From an uncultured Flavobacteriaceae bacterium (GTDB lineage: Bacteria; Bacteroidota; Bacteroidia; Flavobacteriales; Flavobacteriaceae): a stretch of 64,000 bases of DNA. The notes under the pieces are model-generated. The model did no database searches and was not told the DNA's origin. It saw nothing but the letters and a program-made list of their open reading frames with translations. Shown here piece after piece: positions 7,625-16,270 of this stretch (positions are counted from its first letter, which is position 1; every line of letters begins with the position of its first letter). Made by a program: the position numbers and the translations under genes. The stretch spans positions 1 to 64,000 of the forward strand of contig CANLCJ010000012.1 of assembly GCA_947489085.1 (NCBI GenBank), written 5' to 3'.

Positions 7625-8245
7625 ATGTTTACAGAAGATCAAATAAAAGCCTTAAACAAAACATTTGAAAATGCTGCGCCAGCCGAAATTATAGCAAAAG
7701 CTTTCGAGTTGAGTAACGAGGCAGTAGTAACAACAAATTTTAGACCTTACGAAGCTGCAATTTTGCATGCCGTAAAATCTGTAGAAGCTAAAGTACCAGT
7801 AGTATGGTGCGATACAGGTTACAACACGCCGCAAACGTATAAGCATGCAGAGCAGGTTATTAAAGACCTAGACTTAAATGTGTTTTTATACGTGCCAAAG
7901 CAAACATCATCGCATCGTGATGTTGTGATGGGGATTCCAAGTGTAGACGATCCTAAGCACGCTTTGTTTACAGAGCAAGTAAAGCTAGAGCCTTTTACCA
8001 GAGCTATGGCAGAGCACAAACCAAAAGTATGGTTTACAAACTTAAGGCAGGGGCAAACAGCGTTTAGAAATAGTATAGGCATTTTTAGCCTAAGTAAAGA
8101 TGGCGTATTAAAAGTAAGTCCGTTTTACTACTGGTCTGATGAGAAATTAGATGCGTATTTAGAAGAGCATAAGTTACCCAACGAATTTAAGTATTTCGAC
8201 CCAACCAAGGCATTAGCAAATCGAGAATGTGGTTTACATGCTTAA
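7625..8245 (+). CDS. cysH: Phosphoadenylyl/adenylyl-sulfate reductase
   Basis: A protein of 206 residues of the PAPS/APS reductase family, reducing activated sulfate to sulfite. Visible motifs are VVWCDTGYNTPQTYKHAEQV of the nucleotide fold, WFTNLRQGQTAFR, and the C-terminal ECGLHA whose cysteine (202) is the redox nucleophile. Only two cysteines are present (62 and 202); the paired cysteines that bind a 4Fe-4S cluster in classical APS reductases are absent, so by motif it is the cluster-free type. No APS kinase gene is seen in the operon, which leaves open whether APS or PAPS is the substrate. It is shorter than the roughly 240-residue E. coli enzyme. Confidence 0.9.
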   Translation: MFTEDQIKALNKTFENAAPAEIIAKAFELSNEAVVTTNFRPYEAAILHAVKSVEAKVPVVWCDTGYNTPQTYKHAEQVIKDLDLNVFLYVPKQTSSHRDVVMGIPSVDDPKHALFTEQVKLEPFTRAMAEHKPKVWFTNLRQGQTAFRNSIGIFSLSKDGVLKVSPFYYWSDEKLDAYLEEHKLPNEFKYFDPTKALANRECGLHA

Positions 8246-8349
8246 ATGGTGTTTCTCTAAGAGAACGCCTCAAAACACAAATTAAAACAATAAATAAACT
8301 TGCTTTTTTAAAGTGAGTACGCCTTTTAAAAGGCAAGTAATATACTATT

Positions 8350-9255
8350 ATGAAAAAAGACACGTCACATATCAACTCGCTAGAAAACGAAGCGATATAC
8401 ATCATGAGAGAAGTGGCAGCACAATTTGAAAAACCTGTGTTGTTATTTTCTGGAGGAAAAGATTCAATTACGCTAGTAAGATTAGCTGTAAAAGCATTTT
8501 ACCCAGCAAAAGTGCCATTCCCTTTAATGCATATTGATACAGGACATAACTTTCCAGAAACTATAGAGTTTAGAGACCGTTTGGTGAAAGAACTTGGTTT
8601 AGAATTAATTGTTAGAAATGTACAAGATTCTATCGATGAAGGTAAGGTAAAAGAAGAGTCTGGACGTTATGCAAGTAGAAACATGTTGCAAACTACAACA
8701 CTTTTAGATGCTATTGAAGAATTTAAATTTGATGCATGTATCGGTGGGGCACGTCGTGATGAAGAAAAAGCAAGAGCTAAAGAACGTATCTTTTCAGTGC
8801 GTGATGATTTTGGACAGTGGGATGAAAAAAACCAACGTCCTGAGTTGTTTGACATGCTAAATGGAGAAATAGAATTAGGACAGAATGTACGTGTGTTCCC
8901 AATTTCGAATTGGACAGAACTAGACGTATGGTCTTATATCGAAAAAGAAAATATTGAAATCCCTTCTATCTATTTTGCACACAAACGTAAAGTATTTTTA
9001 AGAGATGGTATGATATGGTCTGCTGAAGACGATGTGGTATACAGAGATGAAGATGAAGAAGTAATAGAAGAAATGGTGCGTTTTAGAACTGTAGGCGATA
9101 TGAGTTGTACCGCTGCAGTATTGTCTGAAGCCGTATCAATATCTAAAGTTGTAGAAGAGATTAGAGACTCTACAATTTCAGAACGTGGGGCGCGTATCGA
9201 TGATAAACGTTCTGAGGCAGCAATGGAAAAACGTAAGCAACAAGGGTATTTCTAA
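8350..9255 (+). CDS. cysD: Sulfate adenylyltransferase subunit 2
   Basis: A protein of 301 residues, the catalytic subunit of ATP sulfurylase, which makes APS from sulfate and ATP. The PP-loop SGGKDS (34-39), MHIDTGHNFPETIEFRD, the GGARRDEEKARAKERIFS loop and the C-terminal RSEAAMEKRKQQGYF are all characteristic, and the length is that of the family. It lies 104 bp after cysH; the gap contains a 14-bp palindrome GCCTTTTAAAAGGC. Its partner GTPase CysN follows. Confidence 0.96.
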   Translation: MKKDTSHINSLENEAIYIMREVAAQFEKPVLLFSGGKDSITLVRLAVKAFYPAKVPFPLMHIDTGHNFPETIEFRDRLVKELGLELIVRNVQDSIDEGKVKEESGRYASRNMLQTTTLLDAIEEFKFDACIGGARRDEEKARAKERIFSVRDDFGQWDEKNQRPELFDMLNGEIELGQNVRVFPISNWTELDVWSYIEKENIEIPSIYFAHKRKVFLRDGMIWSAEDDVVYRDEDEEVIEEMVRFRTVGDMSCTAAVLSEAVSISKVVEEIRDSTISERGARIDDKRSEAAMEKRKQQGYF

Positions 9256-9424
9256 ATCCCTTTGACCTCCAAAGGGGGAAGTAGCAAGTTTGTGAAAATA
9301 AAAGGACAAAGCTGTCCTACAAGGTCTAAAAGTCTTGTAGGTATGAAAAGTAAAAGAATTAAAACAAATTTTAAAATATACCTGTAAAGAATTCCTTCTC
9401 CTTTGGAGAGGGTTGGGGCGAGGA
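9256..9424. repeat. Palindromic intergenic elements between cysD and cysN
   Basis: Three short hairpins occur: CCTTTG/CAAAGG just after the cysD stop, CTACAAG/CTTGTAG around 9320-9340, and CTCCTTTGGAG (about 9398-9408), the last within a stretch that resembles the CTCC-TTT-GGAG palindromes I recall scattered between flavobacterial genes. No T run follows, so these look like dispersed or mRNA-processing elements rather than terminators. Confidence 0.45.
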
Positions 9425-10672
9425 ATGGAAGTATTAAAAATAGCAACAGCGGGTAGTGTAGACGACGGGAAAAGCACACTAATAGGGCGTATCCTTTACG
9501 ATACAAAATCTTTGACTACCGATAAATTAGAAGCCATTGAAAAAACAAGTAAGCAACGTGGATACGATTACTTAGATTTTTCGTTAGCAACAGATGGTTT
9601 AGTTGCAGAACGCGAACAAGGTATTACAATTGATGTTGCTCATATTTACTTTTCTACAAAAAAGAAAAGTTACATTATAGCAGATACACCAGGACACGTG
9701 GAATATACACGTAACATGGTTACAGGAGCATCAACATCGCAAGCCTCTATCATTTTAATAGATGCAAGAAAAGGGGTGATAGAGCAAACTAATCGTCACT
9801 TTTTTATCAATAACCTATTGCGTATAAAAGACGTTGTAGTTGCCATTAATAAAATGGACTTGGTAGATTATTCAGAAGAAGTTTACAATAAGATAAAAGC
9901 AGATTTCTCTGAGTTGATGAGTAAACGTGATTACCAAGATCAAAACATTACATTTATCCCAGTAAGTGCTTTAAAAGGAGATAATGTTGTAAACAAATCA
10001 GAAGCCATGTCTTGGTACAAAGGCGCTGCGTTGTTAGAGCATTTAGAGCAACTAGATAAAGCCGATATCTTTAATGCAGGAACACCACGTTTCCCAGTAC
10101 AGTATGTTGTACGACCTAAAACAGAAGAGTTTCACGATTATAGAGGGTACGCAGGTAAAGTGTATGGTGGTGATTTAAGTGTTGGAGATGACATTATTGT
10201 ATTGCCGTCGAAAACGCGTTCAAAAATAAAAGACATTTATTTTTACGATGAAAAGTATGAAACCGCATCGAGACGTTCATCAGTAACTATTACTTTAGAG
10301 AATGATATCAACGTAAGCCGCGGAGATATGATTGTAAAAGAAGGTGATATTCCAACCATAGATAAGCAATTTACAGCAAATGTATGTTGGATGGATAGTA
10401 ACCAATTAACAGCAGGAGGGAAATACGTTATTCAGCATGGTGTTAATAAAGTATTAGCAAAGGTAGACCGCATCAATCATAAAATCAATCCAGACTATTC
10501 TGGAATCGATAAAGAAGCAACAGGCTTAAATATAAACGATATTGCATCGGTAACCTTTAAATTAAATAAGCCTATTTTTTACGATCAATTTAAAAACCAC
10601 AGAACAAACGGGTCGTTTATCATTATCGATACACAGTCTAATAATACAGTGGGCGCTGGTTTTATACAGTAA
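9425..10672 (+). CDS. cysN: Sulfate adenylyltransferase subunit 1 (GTPase)
   Basis: A protein of 415 residues, the EF-Tu-like GTPase that drives CysD. G1 is GSVDDGKST (10-18), G3 is DTPGH (87-91), G4 is NKMD (142-145), followed by two beta-barrel domains ending with GAGFIQ. The frame is open from a TTG at 9413, but the ATG at 9425 gives the usual start. There is no C-terminal APS kinase (CysC) domain; the protein ends after the third barrel, so any APS kinase must be encoded elsewhere or be missing. Confidence 0.95.
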   Translation: MEVLKIATAGSVDDGKSTLIGRILYDTKSLTTDKLEAIEKTSKQRGYDYLDFSLATDGLVAEREQGITIDVAHIYFSTKKKSYIIADTPGHVEYTRNMVTGASTSQASIILIDARKGVIEQTNRHFFINNLLRIKDVVVAINKMDLVDYSEEVYNKIKADFSELMSKRDYQDQNITFIPVSALKGDNVVNKSEAMSWYKGAALLEHLEQLDKADIFNAGTPRFPVQYVVRPKTEEFHDYRGYAGKVYGGDLSVGDDIIVLPSKTRSKIKDIYFYDEKYETASRRSSVTITLENDINVSRGDMIVKEGDIPTIDKQFTANVCWMDSNQLTAGGKYVIQHGVNKVLAKVDRINHKINPDYSGIDKEATGLNINDIASVTFKLNKPIFYDQFKNHRTNGSFIIIDTQSNNTVGAGFIQ

Positions 10673-10769
10673 AAACTGCTAGATTTAATGCTACAGTCGT
10701 TAAATTTGCAAAAAATAGTAGGTGTACAGTTTTTAAAGCTTTACACAGTTAAAAATAAATAACAACAAT

Positions 10770-10808
10770 ATTCTTGCTTTACCCGAGTAAGAATGCCTCT
10801 AAAAGAGG
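10770..10808. repeat. Paired small hairpins before the sulfite reductase gene
   Basis: An ATTCTT/AAGAAT stem (10770-10775 with 10789-10794) is followed by CCTCT-AAA-AGAGG (10796-10808), just upstream of the sulfite reductase start. Its A/G-rich flank resembles the element before cysN. It may set differential mRNA stability within the operon. Confidence 0.35.
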
Positions 10809-10825
10809 GTAGAAGGGGTTTTGGT

Positions 10826-12919
10826 ATGCGAAGCTTTGAAACAGAAATAGAAAATCCAGTAGTACAAAAGGATATTATAGAATTAGCTAATAAAATCGAG
10901 CTGTTCCATAATGGAAAAATAGACGAAGAAAAATTTAGAAGTCTACGTTTGGCTAGAGGTGTTTACGGTCAGCGTCAAGAAGGCGTGCAAATGATTCGTA
11001 TAAAAATACCTTACGGAAAATTGAAAAGCAATCAGTTACGAAGAATATCAGCAGTATCTGATGAGTATTCTCGTGGACGATTACACATCACAACACGTCA
11101 GGACATTCAAATCCACTATGTAGATTTAAACAGAACGCCAGAACTTTGGGCAGAGTTAGAAAAAGACGATGTTACTGTTCGCGAAGCTTGTGGTAATGTG
11201 GTAAGAAACGTTACAGCATCAGAAACAGCAGGGTTTGATGTTAACGAACCTTTCGATGTATCGCCTTACGCAGACGCCTTATACAAATTCTTTTTGCGTA
11301 ACCCAATATGTCAGGAAATGGGACGTAAATTTAAAGTGTCGTTCTCTTCTACAGACGAAGATACAGGGCTGTCTTACTTACACGATATAGGGTATATTGC
11401 TAAAGAAAAAGACGGTGTTCGTGGCTTTAAAGTAATGGTTGCAGGAGGATTAGGGTCTCAACCACGTCATGCAGACGTGTTATTCGACTTTGTAGAAACC
11501 GATCAAATCATTCCAATTATGGAAGGGGTGTTACGTGTATTCGACCGTTACGGAGAGCGTAAAAGCCGAGCTAAAGCTCGTATGAAATTCTTATTAAAAG
11601 ATATCGGGTTAGATGCATTTAGAGAATTGATAGCTCAAGAGCAAAAAGCCATTGAGTTTAAAAGCGTAGCTATAGATGCGAATGCTTATATACCATCAAC
11701 ACCAATATCTGTAAAAGCACCTCAGGTAACCATAAAAGATCAAGACGCTTTCGAATTATGGAAATCTACAAACTTGATACCGCAAAAACATGAAGGTTAT
11801 GTAGCTATAGGTGTTAAAGTGTTATTAGGGGATTTTTATACAGATAAAGCACGCTTGTTAGCAAATTTAGTAGATAATTATGCTGCAGGAGAAGTGCGCT
11901 TAACATTGCGTCAAAACATAGTAATTCCTTTTGTTAAGGAAGATTTAGTACCATTCTTTTACCAAGAATTAGAAAAATTAGACTTTGTAGAAGCAGGATA
12001 CAATAAAGCCGTAGATATTACAGCATGTCCAGGAACAGACACATGTAATTTAGGTATTGCAAGCAGTACAGGAATTGCTGAAGAATTAGAACGTGTTATT
12101 AAAACAGAATACCCACAATATTTAAAAAACGAAGATCTTGTTATTAAAATTAGTGGTTGTATGAATGCTTGTGGGCAGCACAATATGGCTAACATTGGTT
12201 TTCAAGGGATGACAGTACGTACACCAGAAAAACTAATAGCCCCAGCATTGCAAGTATTATTAGGAGGAGGAAACCAAGGCGATGGTAATGCGACTTTTGC
12301 AGATAAAGTGGTAAAAGTACCAAGTAAAAGAGGGCCAGAAGCCTTACGCAGAATCTTAAACGATTTTGAAGCCAATGCCAATGGCAAATCATTTGTAGCC
12401 TACTATCAAGAAAAAGGGGAAAAGTATTTCTACGATTTCTTAAACGATTTACAAGACGCTACTAATTTAACGCAGGAAGACTTTATCGATTGGGGTGAAG
12501 AAGAGAAATACGTTAAAGAAATTGGAATAGGAGAATGTGCAGGTGTCGTTATAGATTTAATCGCAACACTATTCTTAGAAAGTGAAGAAAAAATAGGAAA
12601 CGCCAAAGAAGCATTCGAAAACGAAGTGTATTCTGGAGCAATTTATTACGCGTACCAATCTTTAGTAAATTCGGCAAAAGCACTATTACTTGCAGAAAAC
12701 AAAAAAACAAATACACACGCAGGTATAATAACACAATTTGATGAACTTTTTGTAGAATCTGGAAAAATTAGCTTAGGCGCATCGTTTGCAGACGTAATTT
12801 ATCAAATTAATAAAAATGCGCCAACCAAAGATTTCGCTTTAAACTATATCTCAAGTGCAGATAAGTTTTTAGAAGCCGTTAGAGCATTTAGAGCAGTAGA
12901 AACAAGTAAGCAGAACTAG
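10826..12919 (+). CDS. Sulfite reductase (siroheme) fused to a HEPN domain
   Basis: A protein of 697 residues. It has two ferredoxin-like/siroheme nitrite-sulfite reductase half-domains, with LRLARGVYGQRQEGVQMIRIKIPYGKL and RLHITTRQDIQIHYV at the start. The four siroheme/4Fe-4S cysteines are at 401 and 407 (ACPGTDTC) and 445 and 449 (GCMNAC). It should reduce sulfite to sulfide. Residues from about 570 form an extra helical domain whose THAGIITQFDELFVESGKI resembles the PF05168-type HEPN motif; no R-x4-6-H ribonuclease motif is present. The ATG at 10826 is preferred over 10793, because the intervening codons fall in a palindromic intergenic element and family members start with a similar M-x-SF-x-TEIENP. 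Confidence 0.9.
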   Translation: MRSFETEIENPVVQKDIIELANKIELFHNGKIDEEKFRSLRLARGVYGQRQEGVQMIRIKIPYGKLKSNQLRRISAVSDEYSRGRLHITTRQDIQIHYVDLNRTPELWAELEKDDVTVREACGNVVRNVTASETAGFDVNEPFDVSPYADALYKFFLRNPICQEMGRKFKVSFSSTDEDTGLSYLHDIGYIAKEKDGVRGFKVMVAGGLGSQPRHADVLFDFVETDQIIPIMEGVLRVFDRYGERKSRAKARMKFLLKDIGLDAFRELIAQEQKAIEFKSVAIDANAYIPSTPISVKAPQVTIKDQDAFELWKSTNLIPQKHEGYVAIGVKVLLGDFYTDKARLLANLVDNYAAGEVRLTLRQNIVIPFVKEDLVPFFYQELEKLDFVEAGYNKAVDITACPGTDTCNLGIASSTGIAEELERVIKTEYPQYLKNEDLVIKISGCMNACGQHNMANIGFQGMTVRTPEKLIAPALQVLLGGGNQGDGNATFADKVVKVPSKRGPEALRRILNDFEANANGKSFVAYYQEKGEKYFYDFLNDLQDATNLTQEDFIDWGEEEKYVKEIGIGECAGVVIDLIATLFLESEEKIGNAKEAFENEVYSGAIYYAYQSLVNSAKALLLAENKKTNTHAGIITQFDELFVESGKISLGASFADVIYQINKNAPTKDFALNYISSADKFLEAVRAFRAVETSKQN

Positions 12920-12963
12920 TTTAAATCGCAATTTTGCTCACAAAAGAGAAGTGTGGATAAAGC

Positions 12964-13743
12964 ATGAGTGTTAAAACCCCAAAATTAACTGTGGTAGGCG
13001 CAGGTCCAGGAGATGTAGATTTAATAACCCTTAAAGCTATTAAGGCAATAGAATCTGCCGATGTAATTCTGTACGATGCTCTTATAAACGAAGCATTACT
13101 AGATTATGCTTCTAAAACTACAGAACGTGTTTTCGTGGGTAAGCGCAGAGGGTGTTATGCATTTCAGCAAGAGCAGATTAACGATTTAATTGTAACAAAA
13201 GCCAAAGAAAAAGGCCATGTGGTGCGTTTAAAAGGAGGCGATCCTTTTATTTTTGGAAGAGGCGCAGAAGAGATTGATTATGTAAGGCAACATGGCGTAG
13301 AAACTTTTGTTGTACCAGGCATATCGTCGTCTGTAGCCGTACCAGCCTATCAAGGCATACCATTAACAAAACGAGGTGCTTCAGAAAGTTTCTGGGTTAT
13401 TACGGGAACCACAAAAAAGCACCAATTATCAGAAGATGTAGCACTAGCAGCAAAATCTACAGCAACGATAGTTATTTTAATGGGAATGAGTAAGCTTAGC
13501 GAAATTGTTGCCATTTTCTCGAAAGAAAATAAAGCCGATACAGCAATAGCTATTATTCAAAACGGTACAAGAGACAACCAGAATGTAGGTATAGGAACCA
13601 TAGCAACAATAGAGGGCATAGTTGCAGAAAAGCAGCTAGCAAATCCCGCTATTATAATTATAGGAGACGTAGTAAAAGAACGTGCTGTTCTGGGAGCAAT
13701 ACATAACGATGTGTTAAATAACAGAACATTAGGGCAATCATAA
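12964..13743 (+). CDS. cobA: Uroporphyrinogen-III C-methyltransferase
   Basis: A protein of 259 residues of the SUMT family, which methylates uroporphyrinogen III twice to give precorrin-2, the first step to siroheme. Signature segments are VVGAGPGDVDLITLKA at the start, RLKGGDPFIFGRGAEE, VVPGISSSVAVPAYQGIPLTKRG and the late VGIGT/NPAIIIIGDVV. It is 44 bp downstream of the sulfite reductase that needs siroheme and 6 bp upstream of the dehydrogenase/ferrochelatase gene, so cofactor and apoenzyme are co-expressed. Confidence 0.95.
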   Translation: MSVKTPKLTVVGAGPGDVDLITLKAIKAIESADVILYDALINEALLDYASKTTERVFVGKRRGCYAFQQEQINDLIVTKAKEKGHVVRLKGGDPFIFGRGAEEIDYVRQHGVETFVVPGISSSVAVPAYQGIPLTKRGASESFWVITGTTKKHQLSEDVALAAKSTATIVILMGMSKLSEIVAIFSKENKADTAIAIIQNGTRDNQNVGIGTIATIEGIVAEKQLANPAIIIIGDVVKERAVLGAIHNDVLNNRTLGQS

Positions 13744-13749
13744 ATCAGG

Positions 13750-14334
13750 ATGGAAAGAAATAACTTATATCCCATATTTTTAAAAACAAAAAACCTTAAT
13801 GTTTTAATTGTGGGAGGTGGTTTTGTTGCAGAAGAAAAATTAACGTTTCTTCTAAAATCCAGTCCAGATGCAAAAGTAACTATGGTGTCGCCAATGTTTA
13901 GAGAAGGCACAATAGCATTGGCAAAAAAAGGCTGCGTAACACTTGTAGAAGATGTGTACAATAAACGCTATTTACAAGGCAGACACATGGTAGTAGCAAC
14001 TACAGATATTCCAGAAGTAAATGTACAAGTATGGAAAGATTGTAGAGCAGAAGCCAAATTAGTAAACGTAGCAGATAACCCGCCATATTGCGATTTTTAT
14101 ATGGGTGGTATTGTAACTAAAGGTAACGTAAAAGTAGCGATTTCTACCAATGGTAAGTCGCCAACAACAGCAAAACGCCTAAGACAATTTTTCGAGGAAG
14201 TTATTCCCGAAAATGTAGACGATTTGGTGAAGAACTTAAATGAATATAGAAAAACAATAAAAGGTGATTTCGAAGAAAAAGTAGAGATACTTAACGAGTT
14301 CACAAAAGGATTAATACACAAAAAGGAGTCATAA
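13750..14334 (+). CDS. Precorrin-2 dehydrogenase / sirohydrochlorin ferrochelatase-like
   Basis: A protein of 194 residues, homologous to Met8p and the N-terminal half of CysG. The NAD-binding start is LNVLIVGGGFVAEEKLTFLL, and VVATTDIPEVN, NVADNPPYCDFYMGGIVTKGNVKVAISTNGKSPTTAKRLR is the family core. It oxidises precorrin-2 and may insert iron to make siroheme. The separate cobA gene immediately upstream provides the third activity of CysG. The stop is one base before the next start. Confidence 0.93.
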   Translation: MERNNLYPIFLKTKNLNVLIVGGGFVAEEKLTFLLKSSPDAKVTMVSPMFREGTIALAKKGCVTLVEDVYNKRYLQGRHMVVATTDIPEVNVQVWKDCRAEAKLVNVADNPPYCDFYMGGIVTKGNVKVAISTNGKSPTTAKRLRQFFEEVIPENVDDLVKNLNEYRKTIKGDFEEKVEILNEFTKGLIHKKES

Positions 14335-14335
14335 G

Positions 14336-15391
14336 ATGATAAAAACAGACATAATTGTAATTGGCGCGGGGCCCACAGGATTATTTACTGTATTCGAAGC
14401 AGGATTATTAAAATTGAAATGTCATTTAATTGATGCATTACCTCAACCAGGAGGACAATGCTCAGAGCTTTATCCTAAAAAGCCTATTTATGATATCCCT
14501 GGATTTCCAGAAATATTAGCAGGCGATTTAACAAAAAACTTATTAGAGCAAGGCAAGCAATTCGAGCCAGGTTTTACCCTTGGAGAGCGCGCAGAAACTA
14601 TAGATAAACAAGAAGATGGTACGTTTATAGTAACAACAAATAAAGGCACGCAACACCAAGCACCAGTAGTAGCTATTGCCAGTGGATTGGGAAGTTTCGA
14701 ACCAAGAAAACCTCAGTTAGAAAATCTTGAGAAATACGAAGATAAAGGCGTAGAATACATGATTAAAGAGCCCGAAGTCTATCGCGATAAAGATGTGGTT
14801 ATAGCAGGAGGAGGCGACTCTGCTTTAGATTGGTCTATTTTCTTAGCAGACGTTGCTAAAAGTGTAACTTTAGTACACAGACGTAACGAGTTTAGAGGGC
14901 ATTTAGACTCTGTAGAAAAAGTGCAAGAATTAAAGAACGAAGGTAAAATTAAGCTTATAACGCCAGCAGAGGTAACCGGCATTATTGGTGATGGTAAGGT
15001 GGAAGCCATAGAAATTACTAAAAAAGGAGAAGCCCCTGTAAAGTTAGAAACAGATCATTTTATCCCTTTATTTGGATTATCACCAAAACTAGGCCCAATA
15101 GCAAACTGGGGCTTAGAAATAGAGAAAAACGCCATTAAAGTAAATAACGCCTTAGATTACCAAACAAATATCCCAGGTATATTTGCAATAGGAGACGGTA
15201 ACTCTTACCCAGGAAAATTAAAGTTAATACTTTGCGGTTTTCATGAGGCTACAATTATGTGTCAAGAAGCCTATAAAATCATCAACCCAGGAAAGAAATT
15301 TGTGTTAAAATATACAACAGTAAGTGGAATAGAAGGGTTCGACGGCACAAAAAAACAAGCACCAAAAGCGGTAGTACAAGCAATCAATTAA
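14336..15391 (+). CDS. Thioredoxin-reductase-like ferredoxin-NADP reductase
   Basis: A protein of 351 residues with two Rossmann folds: FAD site IVIGAGPTGLFTVFEAG at the N terminus and NADPH site VVIAGGGDSALDWSIFLA with VHRRNEFRGH in the middle, plus the late GIFAIGDGNSYPGKLKLILCGFHEA. The redox CxxC of thioredoxin reductase is missing, which points to the TrxR-like ferredoxin/flavodoxin-NADP reductase group. Being last in the sulfate reduction operon, it probably feeds electrons to the sulfite reductase. An AAGGAG Shine-Dalgarno lies about 6 nt before the ATG, unusual in this phylum. A hairpin follows the gene. Confidence 0.9.
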   Translation: MIKTDIIVIGAGPTGLFTVFEAGLLKLKCHLIDALPQPGGQCSELYPKKPIYDIPGFPEILAGDLTKNLLEQGKQFEPGFTLGERAETIDKQEDGTFIVTTNKGTQHQAPVVAIASGLGSFEPRKPQLENLEKYEDKGVEYMIKEPEVYRDKDVVIAGGGDSALDWSIFLADVAKSVTLVHRRNEFRGHLDSVEKVQELKNEGKIKLITPAEVTGIIGDGKVEAIEITKKGEAPVKLETDHFIPLFGLSPKLGPIANWGLEIEKNAIKVNNALDYQTNIPGIFAIGDGNSYPGKLKLILCGFHEATIMCQEAYKIINPGKKFVLKYTTVSGIEGFDGTKKQAPKAVVQAIN

Positions 15392-15413
15392 TTTTTTGCT
15401 TAACCTTATAAAC

Positions 15414-15448
15414 AATCCCGCGATGTTGTAATTAAACCTCGCGGGATT
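15414..15448 (+). terminator. Hairpin ending the sulfate reduction operon
   Basis: A perfect 10-bp stem, AATCCCGCGA (15414-15423) with TCGCGGGATT (15439-15448), lies 22 bases after the reductase gene. The T run is poor, so termination may be partial. Confidence 0.6.
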
Positions 15449-15526
15449 TAGTATTTAATAGCGTAGTTATTTTAAAGGATAAGCTTTACTTTTATCAACA
15501 TAAAATAAACATCCAAACTGCAAAAA

Positions 15527-16270
15527 ATGAAGAGTTATAATGTTTGCTTAAAAGATACCGTAAATACGTTTTCTAAGCGCCTGTTTTATTCCTTATTCGA
15601 TTGCGAACAAGACGAAATACACAGTGATTATTTAGAAAACACATTTCTAAAAATATTAGCATCTTTAGAAATTGAAGACGCACAGAAGATTTGGAATACA
15701 TTTAGAGCAGAACTTCCTGAAATTAGAAGAAAATTAGATCTAGATGCCATTGCTTTCGAAAAAAACGATCCCGCATCGCATTGTCTACAAGAAATCTATT
15801 TGGCATACCCTGGTTTTCATGCCATTTCTATTTATCGCCTAAGTCATGCACTTTATAGACTAGGAGTTTATATCTTACCAAGAATGATGAGTGAATACAT
15901 TCATGGCATTACAGGAATAGATATTAACCCAGGAGCCACTATAGGCGAATCGTTTTATATCGATCACGGAACAGGCATTGTTATAGGAGAAAGTGCTATA
16001 ATAGGCGAACATGTAAAAATATACCAAGGTGTGACTTTGGGCGGCATTCAAGTGTCTAAAAATTTAGCCTCGACAAAAAGGCATCCCACTATAGACGATA
16101 ATGTTACCATTTACGCCAATGCAACCATTTTAGGTGGCGACATCGTTATAGGCGCTAACAGCATTATAGGTGCTAACGTATGGATTACACAGTCTGTTCC
16201 AGAAGACTCTGTAGTTACCTACCAAACAGAAATAAAAATAAGACCGAAAAGAAATGGCATACGAAAATAG
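15527..16270 (+). CDS. cysE: Serine O-acetyltransferase
   Basis: A protein of 247 residues. The C-terminal half is a left-handed beta-helix of hexapeptide repeats (INPGATIGESFYIDHGTGIVIGESAIIGEHVKIYQGVTLGG), with the catalytic DHGTG histidine and the RHPTI loop. It makes O-acetylserine, the acceptor for sulfide. The N-terminal helical region is of the longer EpsC-like type. The gene overlaps cysM by 17 bp, so the two are translationally coupled. Confidence 0.95.
   Translation: MKSYNVCLKDTVNTFSKRLFYSLFDCEQDEIHSDYLENTFLKILASLEIEDAQKIWNTFRAELPEIRRKLDLDAIAFEKNDPASHCLQEIYLAYPGFHAISIYRLSHALYRLGVYILPRMMSEYIHGITGIDINPGATIGESFYIDHGTGIVIGESAIIGEHVKIYQGVTLGGIQVSKNLASTKRHPTIDDNVTIYANATILGGDIVIGANSIIGANVWITQSVPEDSVVTYQTEIKIRPKRNGIRK

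Noticed and set aside
7439-7846. Minus-strand ORFs in the DUF2061-cysH region (7439-7642, 7652-7846)
   Set aside because: They lie antisense to well-supported genes and have no recognisable domain.
9398-9424. Terminator between cysD and cysN
   Set aside because: The CTCC-TTT-GGAG hairpin is short and has no T run, and the genes belong to one enzyme complex.
9413-10672. Start of cysN at the TTG 9413
   Set aside because: It lies in the palindromic intergenic element; the ATG at 9425 gives the conserved N terminus.
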